Shown here: positions 24,022 through 34,554 of the stretch, piece by piece
How the letters are laid out: each line of letters starts with the position of its first letter
Position numbering within the stretch: position 1 is the first letter of the stretch
Assembly (NCBI GenBank): GCA_037127315.1
Contig: JBBBDQ010000399.1
Coordinates: 1,484,501 to 1,548,500, forward strand
DNA: 64,000 nucleotides
Origin: Ascarosepion bandense
Taxonomy: Eukaryota; Mollusca; Cephalopoda; Sepiida; Sepiidae
Direction: 5' to 3'
Program-made: the position numbers and the translations under genes
Notes under the pieces: model-generated
Told to the model about the DNA's origin: nothing
Seen by the model: only the letters and a program-made list of their open reading frames with translations
Database searches by the model: none

Positions 24022-24026
<5 letters not shown>

Positions 24027-24311
24027 TGATAATAAAACCGACTCTGTCCGTATTCTACTCTTAAAATATTACACAAGAATCTTTTAAAGACTATGAATAA
24101 GCAACAGAATCTAACTCCGTTACCGTCCTCGGCTATAGAGCTTTGGACAAAGAGGGGACAAAAAAAGAAAACTGCGTAGGACCGACAATGCATACGGTTC
24201 TTCACAGTAAAGAAAAAAACCCTCTAACGGAACGAACCACCAGGAAAGAAAAGTGCTCGATACAAACTAACCAAAAGTGTTAACCAAAAGGCAGTTACGC
24301 AGAGCAAAAAC
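24022..24311. other. Spacer before the long palindrome
   Basis: No recognised element or coding motif. Confidence 0.45.
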
Positions 24312-24522
24312 ACACGAAAAAAATCGCAAGATCGCCAAGACCTACCGCGGTTTCGCACAACGGCTCGTCAGGGCAAAGGCAGACCAAGGACTAATCAAAT
24401 AAATAGACCTCTATTAAGAATAAATAGAGGTCTATTTATTTGATTAGTCCTTGGTCTGCCTTTGCCCTGACGAGCCGTTGTGCGAAACCGCGGTAGGTCT
24501 TGGCGATCTTGCGATTTTTTTC

Positions 24523-24526
<4 letters not shown>
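24312..24526. repeat. Perfect 104-bp inverted repeat with 7-nt loop
   Basis: Bases 24312-24415 are exactly the reverse complement of 24423-24526, leaving a 7-base loop at 24416-24422 (AAGAATA). I checked the arms end to end and saw no mismatch. The arms are of mixed composition (they include CCGCGG and TCGCGAT-like segments), so this is not a simple AT palindrome. TA repeats follow directly. See the finding for alternative explanations. Confidence 0.95.
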
Positions 24527-24559
<33 letters not shown>

Positions 24560-24914
24560 TGCGTGTGTGTTTGTGTGTGTTTGTTGATGTGTGTGTACGT
24601 GTGTGTATGTGTTTATAATGCTAGGGTTTTGCATGGTCTTCTCGGCTAAATAGTACAGAAGAAAGACTATCTGTCCGATACTCAAAAGGCATGTGTCATT
24701 TTTTGCAACATTTCACATGTTTTGGTCTGAAAACACACAGTCGCAAGATTTAAGAACTAGTCGAATTTGTCCAAAGTTATGATCCTTTGAATTTAAACAG
24801 AACTCGCAAATGCTTAATTATTAATTTCAAAATGATCCGCAACAGACAGTTGTTTATTCTGCAATTTTTACGCTAGGAAAGACATTGTAAACATTTTAAA
24901 ATGAATGTTGAAAC
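24527..24914. other. (TA)n, GT-rich run and spacer
   Basis: TA repeats directly follow the palindrome, then a GTGTGT-rich stretch to about 24615. No gene seen. Confidence 0.6.
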
Positions 24915-26015
24915 TTTCCATCAGTATGGATTACGCTAGTCTCCTTGAAAGCAATACACTGTGCCTCCTTGGCCTCACTCTCTCAGCCGACCTCAAGTTG
25001 AACGTCTACATCGAATCAATAACTACATTGCATTATTATCATCATCATCATTTATCCATCACATCCATATGGTGCATAGGGCAGCAAATTTTTTGTTACT
25101 GTTTCTGTAACAAACTCTTTTTTTACGGGGCAGGGTTGTTAACGCTGCACCCAACCCCTAAACCCTGGAGAACCGGTGGACCATTCTTGGTCCTTACGTT
25201 TACAGCATCTGGTATTCCCAAATGGTCACCCATTTAAGTACTGACTACGCTCGATGTTGCTTAACTTCGGTGATCAGACGGGAACCGGTGTATTCAACAC
25301 GATATAGCCGTAGACAATAACTACATCTACTGCTAGGAAATTGTATCATTGTGTCAGGCCAGGAAGTTTTTTTTTTTGTTTTTTTTTTATCTATCGGAAT
25401 CCATCTTGCACATATACAACACGTATACATTTGGTCGTATGTCCCTGCTATTCATCTCGGGTTTTTTGACAATAATCCAACGAAGAATCTATAATGTAAT
25501 TGATCCCGACCTGGTAGCACAACTCCAGTCACTTTCTCACCGACGTAATGTGGCTTCCCTTTGTCTCTTCTACAAATACTGACGAGCTTATCTTCCTGGT
25601 GCCCACCTCTGCCTGAATTTACTCGAGCTACTAGACTAGCAACTAGGTTCCACCCTTTTACAGTGAAATCGATCAAATGTAACCGCAGTTTCTAATCTAC
25701 CAGCTTCTTTGGTCGCACTTGCCGCCTGTAGAATTCCCTTCCGTATACTTGTTTCCCTGAAATCTACAATCTCCAAGAATTTAAATGCAAAGTCAATTAC
25801 CGTTTCTTATCTTCTTGACTCACATCCTTTCCATGACATGTTTTCATGTTCTTCTTCCTTTCCACTCCACTCTCATGCAGCTCTCTTTACACCTGTATTC
25901 TCATCCAGTTCTTACTCATTCTCTGACTCCTCTGAACTTGTTCCTCTCTCACGTCTCACCTCTTCTGTAACCCCCTGTGTATCAGTGGCAGTTCTGCCTT
26001 GCTTGTAATGAAATT
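24915..26015 (+). pseudogene. LINE-A 3' half, split by a 5S-SINE
   Basis: The coding remnant begins ESNTLCLLGLTLSADLK (as ESNTLRLLGLTLSSDLK in the copy at 61250) and runs to YIESITT. It is then interrupted by the SINE at 25029-25314 and resumes with LHIYNTYTFGRM, the HRRNVASLCLFYKY block, and the NLQEFKCKV-equivalent near 25780. The 3' UTR ends CCCCCTGTGTATCAGTGGCAGTTCTGCCTTGCTTG. Several frameshifts and a T-run insertion (25368-25390) break it. Confidence 0.83.
25029..25314 (-). mobile_element. 5S-rRNA-derived SINE (SINE3-like)
   Basis: On the minus strand the element starts at 25314 with TCTACGGCTATATCG and matches 5S rRNA along about 115 nt. Visible landmarks are GTTGAA.ACACCGG, CGTCTGATCACCGAAGTTAAG, AGTCAGTACTT..ATGGGTGACC and GGGAATACC..ATGCTGT. 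These cover the internal A-block, intermediate element and C-block promoter regions of pol III type 1 genes. A non-5S body with ACCGGTTCTCCAGGGTTTAG follows, and the tail is (ATG)n-like. It is flanked by identical 12-bp copies of CAATAACTACAT (25017-25028 and 25315-25326). Confidence 0.92.
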
Positions 26016-26044
26016 ATTTAAAAAAAGCAAGCAAACAAATCTAC

Positions 26045-26285
26045 CATTCAACTATGTAGTGAATACTGTTGCCATATCTGGTCAGATGCGATTCTCTTCT
26101 GGGTTTTCGACAAAATCCAAAGAAAGATCTGGAACGTCGTTAATCCAGACTTAGCAATCCACCTTCAGTCACTTCCCTACCGACTAAACATGGCTTCCCT
26201 CTGCCTCTCTGCATGTATTTCCACGGCGAGCTTAGCTCACTGATGCTCCCTCCACAAGAATTTTATTCTTGGTGCCCTGTCTACG
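26045..26285 (+). pseudogene. LINE-A internal fragment
   Basis: The nucleotide sequence follows the LINE-A thumb region: YCCHIWSDA-like, DKIQRKIWNVVNPDLA, LPYRLNMASLCLS, and SLMLPPQEF. It ends near 26282. No 3' UTR is attached, so it is a separate fragment from the copy ending at 26015. Confidence 0.75.
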
Positions 26286-26704
26286 CAAATTTAAATCTAA
26301 ATTCTGATTTTTAATGAGAAAATCTTTGTTTATTATTGTTCTTAAGTCCCAAATAAAATTAATAAAAAAAAAAACAACTTATACTTGATCTGAAATACAC
26401 CCAAGGCAATCAAAAACAATAAATGTCTGTTTAGCTCTGTTATGTGATATCGTCAAAATTCATATATTTCCGTAAATGTCATTACTCTCAGTTGAAGGAG
26501 AAAATAAATAATGATAATAATAAAAACAAACAAATTCAAGCTTAGAATTGCTGTCAGGTAATTTTAATTATCGGAGAAACTTTTGATTTTTTAGTCGTTA
26601 CTTTTTTTTTTTTTTTGGATAAATTGTCGTCTAAATTACGTGAAAATGAAAATAAGTGATATCGCGTTTCACCAAAATTACGCAAAAATATATTGAAATA
26701 TTAA
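26286..26704. other. AT-rich spacer, no gene seen
   Basis: No recognised element. Confidence 0.5.
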
Positions 26705-27300
26705 AGAATACATTTATTCAATAAAATCGCCATGGGCTTCAACCACAGACTCTACATGACTTCGAAATCATCTGCATTTCTCCCAGAGGCTCTCCTTGTT
26801 TATGTCGGCGAATCCTGACACAATGTTTACATTTGATTCATTTTTGGCGTTACAAGTTTTGTAGGTCTTCGCTTAACTGTGCCCCACACATAATAAAGGC
26901 GGTTGCTTTCTGGGAAGTTTGGTGGACAGAAATTGTCTGACAGTCATCACTGGGTGCTTCTAAATGTGTGGCAGAGTCCTTTTGCCAGACATAGAGAATT
27001 ACAGCAACCACACTCTTGACCCAAAGTAGCACTACATCCTCAACGGACTTCTGTGTTGAGTCTGAGGTTCTGTTAGAAGAAGAATAGGGGCATAACATTG
27101 CCATCACTAGTGATCAGTTGAAACACCTTCGTAATCACCATTAGACTAATTCAACTCATACTGAATCCTCAGCACTGTCCTCAGCTTGACAGCCAAACAC
27201 TCTGAAATGATTGTATTGGAGCATCCGGTACGAATGCCAAGCAGTACAACAGACCGTTCCCAAATTTCTGGCGGAGTGAAACATGCCTAAATAAATTATT
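26705..27300 (-). pseudogene. Mariner transposase relic with internal deletion
   Basis: Minus strand, from about 27275 down. An N-terminal remnant (ISECLAVKLRTVLRIQ) runs directly into DGNVMP, then LWVKS, the C-terminal DNFCPPNFPESNRLYYVWG and VNIVSGFADINKESLWEKCR. These are DD(D)-type mariner signatures, including the decayed NP(L)DYYVWG motif. The central third, with the first catalytic Asp region, is absent. Stops are frequent. The copy at 45170 has the same layout. Confidence 0.75.
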
Positions 27301-27439
27301 GGTCATAGTTTGTTTTTTTGTATTTTTTTTTCTCGCAGGCGATACCCAATCATCCCTACCCTACCGTGCAACTGACAAAATCAAAATCAAATAATGCGCA
27401 TGCGCGAAAAAGATTATATAAAATGGCGATAATTTACAC

Positions 27440-27450
27440 ATTGCATCCTG

Positions 27451-27492
<42 letters not shown>

Positions 27493-27503
27493 TGAACAGG
27501 GTG

Positions 27504-27567
<64 letters not shown>

Positions 27568-27581
27568 GTGAAGAGACAGTG

Positions 27582-27618
<37 letters not shown>

Positions 27619-27635
27619 TATAGATAGACACAGCG

Positions 27636-27679
<44 letters not shown>

Positions 27680-27693
27680 GTGAAGAGACAGCG

Positions 27694-27741
<48 letters not shown>

Positions 27742-27757
27742 GTGAAGAGACAGCGAT

Positions 27758-27804
<47 letters not shown>

Positions 27805-27822
27805 TGAATAGGATGAACAGGC

Positions 27823-27879
<57 letters not shown>

Positions 27880-27890
27880 GTGAAGAGACG

Positions 27891-27939
<49 letters not shown>

Positions 27940-27950
27940 GTGAAGAGACG

Positions 27951-27988
<38 letters not shown>

Positions 27989-27999
27989 TCAACAGGCTG

Positions 28000-28048
<49 letters not shown>

Positions 28049-28055
28049 TGAGCAG
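27440..28055. repeat. Composite (GATA)n higher-order array
   Basis: About nine GATA blocks of 8-14 repeats are separated by linkers of two types: TGTGAAGAGACAGCGAGATA-like and TATGAACAGGCTGAG-like. Linker types recur, so this is a minisatellite whose units are a GATA block plus a linker. The minus-strand open frames over it are low-complexity translations. Confidence 0.95.
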
Positions 28056-28461
28056 AATGAAATGAAATTTGTTTAACGCCATTTCAATTCCTTATGCGTC
28101 ATTTTAAAGCGTAAACTTAGTTTTCTTGGGAGCTTCGAAATCATACCAATAGGTTCTATGTTATTCTGCTTTCACAATTGAATACATGTTAGACGATACT
28201 CTGCTTTTTCTACATGTACATATTTGTGTAGACATCATTTCTGGTAGCAGCATTGAGCGTATCACTGTTAGAATTTAGTTGATTTTATTTTGCTTTTAAA
28301 TTATATTGTTGGTAAGTTTTTCATATAAAAATGCGTCACTCGCATTTTCCTACTTTCATATCTTTTTATATTCGTTTAGGTGTTTGCTATTTATCCATAG
28401 TTGAAACCTTAACAGGTGCTATCACGCCGGGTTAGGCTGGACCTGAGAACAACAGCAACAA
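28056..28461. other. No gene seen
   Basis: AT-rich spacer with no recognised element. Confidence 0.5.
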
Positions 28462-28535
28462 AATGTGGTTCCACGCTCTTCAAAACCTTCAATCTCCCGA
28501 TCAGAGGTCTCGCTGCCAGATGCAATTTACCGTCA
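28462..28535. repeat. Dispersed repeat fragment, partner of 955-1020
   Basis: The order GTGGTTCCACGCTCTTCAAA, CCTTCAATC, GACCAGAGG/GATCAGAGG and CAATTTA is shared with 955-1020. Family unknown. Confidence 0.6.
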
Positions 28536-29039
28536 TACCCAGGACTAGATAAATGCGAACTGTATAAGATAGGTATTTACATAAATATATGTGAGCAAAT
28601 AGCTAGCTAGCTAGATAGATAGATTTAAAATGCTGATACGGCCTCTGTTTGATTTAATACTTGCGCGTAAGCCTCCAGCCCTTTGTGGACATGACAAAAG
28701 AATTTTCTTTTTTATTTATCAGCCTTTATGAATCGAACTAATCCATATAAATACATCGAGTCAAAACAATCGCCCCATCGATCAATAATCTGGAGAAATT
28801 CACTTACATTTTTTCAAGTAATCCTTTGTGGCAGTCTGCTCGGTTTTTCTCACTAAATCGCCGAACTCTGTTTACAATATGGATAATTTTATGCTATATG
28901 TGTTTCTCTGTTAAAAAGATTATTCGTTTTCTTTCTATTTCGTTAAACAAAAAACAGCCGGTTTATTGGGTAACGCACAAAGAGAATATCTCTCGGGTGT
29001 AGGGAAAGGCAGGAAAGTTTTGTAATTTGCTTGAAGCAT
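28536..29039. other. No gene seen
   Basis: Short GATA/CTAG stretch near 28600-28625, then unique-looking sequence. Confidence 0.5.
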
Positions 29040-29180
29040 TGTGTATATTAGGTGTATTGTTAGGTCTTGAAGGCTATCACAATGCGTTTGGTAAAATAAA
29101 GGAAAGTAAAGAAGGTGTTAGGTATTACCTATTTATTATTCACTAACATTTTGAGATCAAAATCTCATCTTCAGAATGGT
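29040..29180 (-). ncRNA. Hammerhead-like motif element, copy 1
   Basis: On the minus strand, CTGAAGA (29168-29174) is followed by a perfect 6-bp stem with a 4-nt loop (29152-29167) and then AAAA where a hammerhead would have GAAA. The change CTCGAAA to CTCAAAA is a typical CpG decay. Downstream on the same strand, TTTACTTTCCTTTATTTTACC and GCATTGTGATAGCCTTCAAGAC match the copy at 40600-40745. Read as a decayed ribozyme-bearing repeat end. Confidence 0.55.
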
Positions 29181-29274
29181 AGGAGAGCTTGTTTTCAAGT
29201 TCGTCCGTTCGTGGACCGTGCCTTTCAACGAATGGGCATCCTTCGTTGCTACTGCTGTCGTTAATTGTAGTGTG

Positions 29275-29345
29275 TATGTGCGTGTGTGTGTGTGCGTGTG
29301 TGTGTGTGCGTGTGTGTGTGTGCGTTCCTGTAAGTGTGTGTGTTT
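29275..29345. repeat. (GT)n microsatellite with GC interruptions
   Basis: TGTGTGTG runs interrupted by CG at regular places. Confidence 0.9.
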
Positions 29346-30186
29346 ATGGTATGTGTATAAATGATTGATAGTTGGTGCCGTTTTGCGATCTGATGATATC
29401 TGTCTGCTTTAATTTAGGGTTTATATCAGTACGCTTTGATCGCGTTGACCGATAGTATGATTTGGCATTTTCGCGCCTCTATCTCTCAGTTTATAAGGTA
29501 AATGTAGTATCGCCGAGGTGGCAGCATGATAACTGGGTACTGAGTATTTACAGCATAATATCCGAGCTAATCGATATTATTACAAATAAGACAGTCACCA
29601 GAAGACAGAACAAGAAGTAGTAAAAGAAAGGAGAGGTTAAGTCGTTTAGCATCCCAGAGAGACCACTCCGATACTAATCATATACGACACTCCGAAACCC
29701 CAGACTGCTATTAGTCTTTATTTTTTTATAGCTACACCGGTCCAGAAACCATTCAATTCTTGAGAAAGCTAGAAGGGTGTTAGCTGCTCTACAACAGTAA
29801 AAATAATTTTGTTGTTTTCTTTGATATTAACTTTATTGAACAACGTATTTACAGTTTTATTCTTTGACTTTCATCATATTCATCATAGAAAGTGCTCAGA
29901 CGAACTAAATTCATTGGTTTCGGCAGGCTTAACCTTCCCGTCTTGGACCTTCTACGGCACTTATTGCAACAAATCACCTACATTCCCTCTGTGTTTCATC
30001 GATGAGAAGTAGGTTCCACAACTGCTTTGTGTAAAAGACTCCTAAGAGGATGCTTCCCTGATCACTACAATCTTAAATTATTCAATTCTGGAGTTAACTG
30101 TTATCGTTTCCTCCTATCCATATAAGCTGTCTCTTAACGTAACCCTCTACCTAAGATCCACCCCAAGGAGATATACAGTGTGAACC
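29346..30186. other. No gene seen
   Basis: Unique-looking sequence. Short frames lack motifs. Confidence 0.5.
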
Positions 30187-30760
30187 TCTTCTTCTTCTTC
30201 TATGTGCCCTGTCCCTTCAGGACGTAGGCGATCATGGCTCTCCACGTCTCCCTATCTCTTGTGGCTCTTAGTATGTTTGCTCCTGTTGCTCCTGCAGCCC
30301 CCGTTCCGTCATCCACCTGATCAGGCCCTGCAAATGTTATCCGCTGCCTTCCTCTGTCTCCCCTTCCTTCTATCTGTCCAGTCAGTATCAGGTCCTCAGG
30401 CTCTCTTTCCTCATTGCATGTCCCAGGAACTTCAATTGTCTCTTCCTGATGCTCAGCATCAATTTCCTTTTTGTTGCCTTTCTATCTAACACCTCGTCGT
30501 TGCTTGTATGCTCAGTCCACGATATCCGTAGCATCCTTCTGTAGAACCACATTTCGGCCGCTTCCAGTTTTGTCCTCATTTTCGATGATATTGTCCAACA
30601 TTCACTGCTGTGTTGAAGAACTGACATCACGTAGCTGTCTAGCACTCTTTTCTTCGTTTCTATTGAGATCTTCCTGTGTGTTAGTATTTTGCTCATCTTC
30701 TGGAACGCGTCCTTTGCCATGCCAATTCGCCTTCGGATCTCCGTAAAAATCATCCCAATA
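30187..30760 (-). pseudogene. LINE-B 3' part: RT C-terminus and 3' end
   Basis: Minus strand. GMAKDAFQKMSKILTHRK is followed by SIETKKRVLDSYVMSVLQ, CWTISSKM, MWFYRRMLRISWTEH, KRQLKFLGHAMRKE and then frameshifted RGRQR-like sequence. It ends in the 3' terminus (complement of AGGACGTAGGCGATCATGG). The coding region stays open for 136 codons, longer than most copies. This is the thumb/C-terminal part of an endonuclease-reverse-transcriptase LINE; palm and endonuclease are missing. Confidence 0.82.
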
Positions 30761-30796
30761 AACTGGCCAGCTGTTTCTATATATCTTGGTTGCATG

Positions 30797-31156
30797 TCAC
30801 TGTCTGAGGCTCTGTAAAATAACTTCCAGTCCCCTCAGTGGCAGCACCGGCCCATTTTCTTTTACTCTGTCTATTCTTCTTTTGTCTCGGGTGGATAATG
30901 TTAGCATACGGCAGCGGAAAAATTTCTTGCCTCTTGTGATGCGGCCATACCATTTCAACACTCTATTCGCGATAAATGTGAAGTCTTTCAAGGGATCCAT
31001 TTCATGTCTGATGCCCTTCCCCTCACTAGATTCCAGATAAAGTTTCAGCCGATGATCTTCAAACTGAAACCTCAAGGAACATGGCCGTTGATTCCATCGG
31101 AGCAGCCCAACTGCTCTAGCCGTTGACTTCAGTCTGAAAATCCTTCTGCCCCACAA
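30797..31156 (-). pseudogene. Second LINE tail fragment (WYGRITR type)
   Basis: A 119-codon minus-strand frame contains NRVLKWYGRITRGKKFF, then RRIDRVKE....PLRGLEVILQS. The pattern resembles the LKWYGH(V/I)-R / RRGRQKKRW / GLEF end of other endonuclease-RT LINEs, but weakly. It abuts the LINE-B copy. Could also be an unrelated open frame. Confidence 0.4.
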
Positions 31157-31682
31157 TGTCGCGTCATTACCGACTTGTCTATCTACATAGCTATGGAACT
31201 CAGCCTATTTCATTGTGCTAGATGGCTGTTTGCCTATTATCATCTTTTTAACAGTTTTTGCTTTCCTGTTGTATGGTTAGCCATCTTCTTTACTAGAAAA
31301 ACAAAACCTGGAGAAGGAACCAATTTAGCAGCTGCTGCAACGACTTTGCGCATATAATACCGGCTAATGTTCAGAGACTTGAATAAATGCGTGGATGCAA
31401 TATCGAACTACGTGCACAAACGTTTAAATCAAGCTTTGACCATGCCTTTTTCTCCAAATGGAAGTACAGGTTAACGATATAACAGACTAATATTTCATCT
31501 TTACAGTAACCTAATTATAGGCTTTTTTTATGGATTACTTTCTTTATTTGAGGATTAATCAAGACTTCAAAAGGATTTTATAATAGAGAAAGCTATCTAA
31601 TCCCAAAGCGGTGATAGCGTGTACTCTGAATCCATCACAAAATTTTCAAAATGAGACTTTAGGAAATAGAAGTCTTTTTAAT
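31157..31682. other. No gene seen
   Basis: No recognised element. Confidence 0.5.
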
Positions 31683-32250
31683 CACTTCACCCCAAAAAAG
31701 GTGGGAATGGCACTAGTACTCAGAGAAGTTAGAAGGAATGAAATTAAGGAAAAAAAAATAGGGAGAGTTTAAGAAAATAAAAAGAGTTGAAAATGGTTCA
31801 AGAAGATAGAAGACGACGATTGATGTTGAATTTAAACAGAGGAGAGTTCCACAGGCGGAAAGTGCAAGTAAAAAAACTATTGGCGAAGAATTGGTGGTTG
31901 CATTTAGCTATTTCAACGGTAAAAGAGTGGGACCTAGAAGCCAATCAAGTAACGCATATAAATTCATGTAGTAGGGGCATCAAGGAATAAAGCTTGTCAG
32001 AGTAGTATCCATGAAAATATTTGTAGAATTTGAAGAGAGAGAAAAGTCACGTCACGACGCTGAGAAAGAGACTGAAATCGAGATACCAAGTGAGGATCGA
32101 TTATATTCTAGATCCTTCTTTGGATTTTGTGAAGAACATTGAGATTGACAAGTTATAGCAGCATTATTCAATGCACGGATAAATGGTGGATTTGTAAATG
32201 TGCAAGAGGTATTCTGAGAAGAAAAATGTTTCTGTCTCGACAGATTGACC
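31683..32250 (-). pseudogene. LINE-A 3' region, strongly decayed
   Basis: The terminus at 31684 is the complement of TTTTTTGGGGTGAAGTGA. The UTR is shortened. The coding remnants near 31830-32240 correspond to FHRLWNSL, TRLIGF, YKYFHGYYSDKL, HNIQRRI and the IHPCIE region. Many indels. Confidence 0.75.
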
Positions 32251-32309
32251 CAACCTTACATACAGTAGATTGTTTTAATAGAAAGATTTTACAAATTTCA
32301 ACCTGCAAT

Positions 32310-32384
32310 GGCATATATATATATATATATATATCCTCTCTACTGGTTATATTACATATATATATGTCTTTATTGCAGTAGAGA

Positions 32385-32424
<40 letters not shown>

Positions 32425-32474
32425 TCTCTACTGGTTATATTACATATATATATATGTCTTTATTGCAGTAGAGA

Positions 32475-32512
<38 letters not shown>

Positions 32513-32520
32513 TATCTACT
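32310..32520. repeat. TA-rich palindromic minisatellite
   Basis: Two ~120-bp units and a partial third. Each unit is a (TA)n run plus a segment bounded by TATCCTCTCTACT and AGTAGAGAGGATA, i.e. inverted ends, with TTACATATATATATGTCTTTATTGC between. It lies immediately upstream of the Penelope-like element. Confidence 0.85.
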
Positions 32521-32539
32521 TCAATAAAGACTTATATGT

Positions 32540-34245
32540 GTCGTGATTTTGAATAGATCGGATTATATTGCAAAGATGCATAATATATTGGATGATCCAT
32601 CTAAATTTACAGTTATCGGTCCAGTCGATACTCACGATAACACCGGCAAAATAGAAGCCAAACTTCAACGTTGGCTGTTGTCCAAGTATAAGGACAAATT
32701 AATTTCTAAGGACATCTATAGTAGGATCAGACCCGTGTGCTCGCAACGCCCTAGAATGTATGGCCTTTCAAAAGTTCATAAAGACGGAGTCCCACTCAAA
32801 CCTATTTTGTCTATGGTGGTACTCCGCACAACATGAGTTGGCTAAGTGGCTGGCTGAGATTCTCCAACCTGTGTCTCTTGCTCTGTCTGCGTACAATGTC
32901 ATCGATTCCTTCAGATTTTCTAGTTTCCTTAGAAACTTAAATTTTTCATCTAGGGATAAATTTATGGTCTCTTTTGACATTGTCAGTTTGTACAGAAATG
33001 TTCCATTAAACGATACTATTAACATTTGTGTAGGCATGTTATATAGAGAGAGTTTAGTGCCGCGGCAATTCCCGAGGAGTTATTCCTGGAATGTATGCGA
33101 TTGCCAACTGAGGGGGTCGAATTTAGCTTTGACGGGACAATGTTTGCTCAGACGGACGGTGTTGCTATGGGTAGTCCTTTGGGTCCTGTCCTTGCGAATA
33201 TTTTCGTGGGATTTCATGAGCGTCTGTTATTTGAGAGGGTAGCAGAACCTTTGATATATCAACGATATGTTGATGATACCTTCTCTTTGTTTGACAGCGC
33301 CATTGATGCTGAACATTTTTTAGTTCAGCTAAATTCTTTACATCCTTCCCTTCAGTTTACCATGGAGATTGAAAGGGATGGATGTCTCCCATTTTTAGAT
33401 GTCCTTGTTCAGCGGCGGGACGGTGCTTTCGTGACTTCTGTTTTTCGCAAACCAACTTTCACTGGTTTGTATACTAATTGGAAATCGTTTGTCCCTAAGT
33501 CTCGTAAACTAGGTCTGATAGAAACCTTGGTTCACCGTGCCTTGAATATTTGTTCTCCTGAATGTTTAGAAAGTGAATTAATTCGCTTGCAGGAGATTTT
33601 CGAAGGCAACAGGTACCCGGTTAAACGGTGAAACGGGTAATTGATCGCAAGATCAAACGTTGTAAAGAACCTAAGGTTCAAGGACCTAGCCGCTGTCCCT
33701 TGTATCTGAAAATACCCTGGCTTGGTAGAAGATGTCAAACTGTAGCCGACATAATTCCGGCATGTGTTTCGTCCTGTTATTTTGCAGTGCAGTTACGTGT
33801 TGTTTTTCAGACTAGACCTGTGTTTTCTTCCTTCAGTAAACATAGGTTGTCCTATTTTCGAAAAAGTTCCATTGTTTATAAATTTAAATGATGTTGTGAT
33901 GCGACATACATAGGACGTAACGATCTGAGGTTGGAGAAGCGGGTTTCACAACACGTCCCCGCTAATATACGTTCCAGTGGCTCTCTCAGACCTATAAGAA
34001 CAACACAATCTGTTCTGGATTCTGCTATTGGCCGACATCTTTTGGACAATCAAGTGTGTACCTCGGCATATGAGGACAGCTGGTTTACTGTCTTGCACAG
34101 CGCTCGGTCTACACATCATCTACGTATTTTGGAAGCAATTTGCTTGAAAAATTCAACAGCTGAGCCTTTGCAGACAGAAAGAGCGGTTTTTACGCTCCTT
34201 ACAATTGCTGGTGAGTCTGTGAGTGTAACATTTTTTCACTTTTAA
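32540..34245 (+). pseudogene. Penelope-like element: RT plus GIY-YIG endonuclease, broken
   Basis: Order along the element: an N-terminal RT part with PRMYGLSKVHKDGVPLKPI (32750-32810); HELAKWLAEILQPVS and KFMVSFDIVSLY (motif A, 32830-32995); TDGVAMGSPLGPVLANI (motif B, about 33150-33205); YVDDTFSLF (motif C, about 33265); a long linker; and a C-terminal DATYIGR / EKRVSQHVP block (33895-33955), the start of a GIY-YIG nuclease preceded by cysteines. This matches canonical endonuclease-bearing Penelope-like elements. Lesions: frameshifts near 32820 and 33058, an 8-bp tandem duplication near 33627, and a stop in the cysteine motif at 33889-33891. The 5' part is short. Not functional. Confidence 0.9.
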
Positions 34246-34450
34246 ACACTCTTGTGGAATGATATGTGTACACCCCCCTTACATTTTATGTTTTTTTTTT
34301 CAATAAATTTATTTTTAAACGAGTACCATCATCTCCTAGCATTGTAAGTAATTTATTTTGCCTTGTCCTTAATTCCCTTAAAATTAAAGCCAACGAGAAC
34401 CTTTGATAAGAGTTGACCGAAAGGTTCCTCGGGTTTAAATAATATGACGT
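34246..34450 (+). other. Penelope-like element 3' region
   Basis: Follows the stop at 34243-34245. It carries AATAAATTTA (about 34303). Near 34394-34432, CGAGAACC...GGTTCCTCG forms an imperfect stem around TTTGATAAGAGTTGACCGAAA, an arrangement similar to the hammerhead-like motifs further on but with a weak helix II. A (TA)n tract follows at 34458. Confidence 0.5.
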
Positions 34451-34455
34451 CTGTT

Positions 34456-34523
<68 letters not shown>

Positions 34524-34554
34524 TATGTGTATTTTGGCAGCATTTTTTCATTAA

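Noticed and set aside
25200..25314. A functional 5S rRNA gene
   Set aside because: It has a SINE body, an ATG-type tail and target duplications inside a dead LINE, so it is a SINE head.
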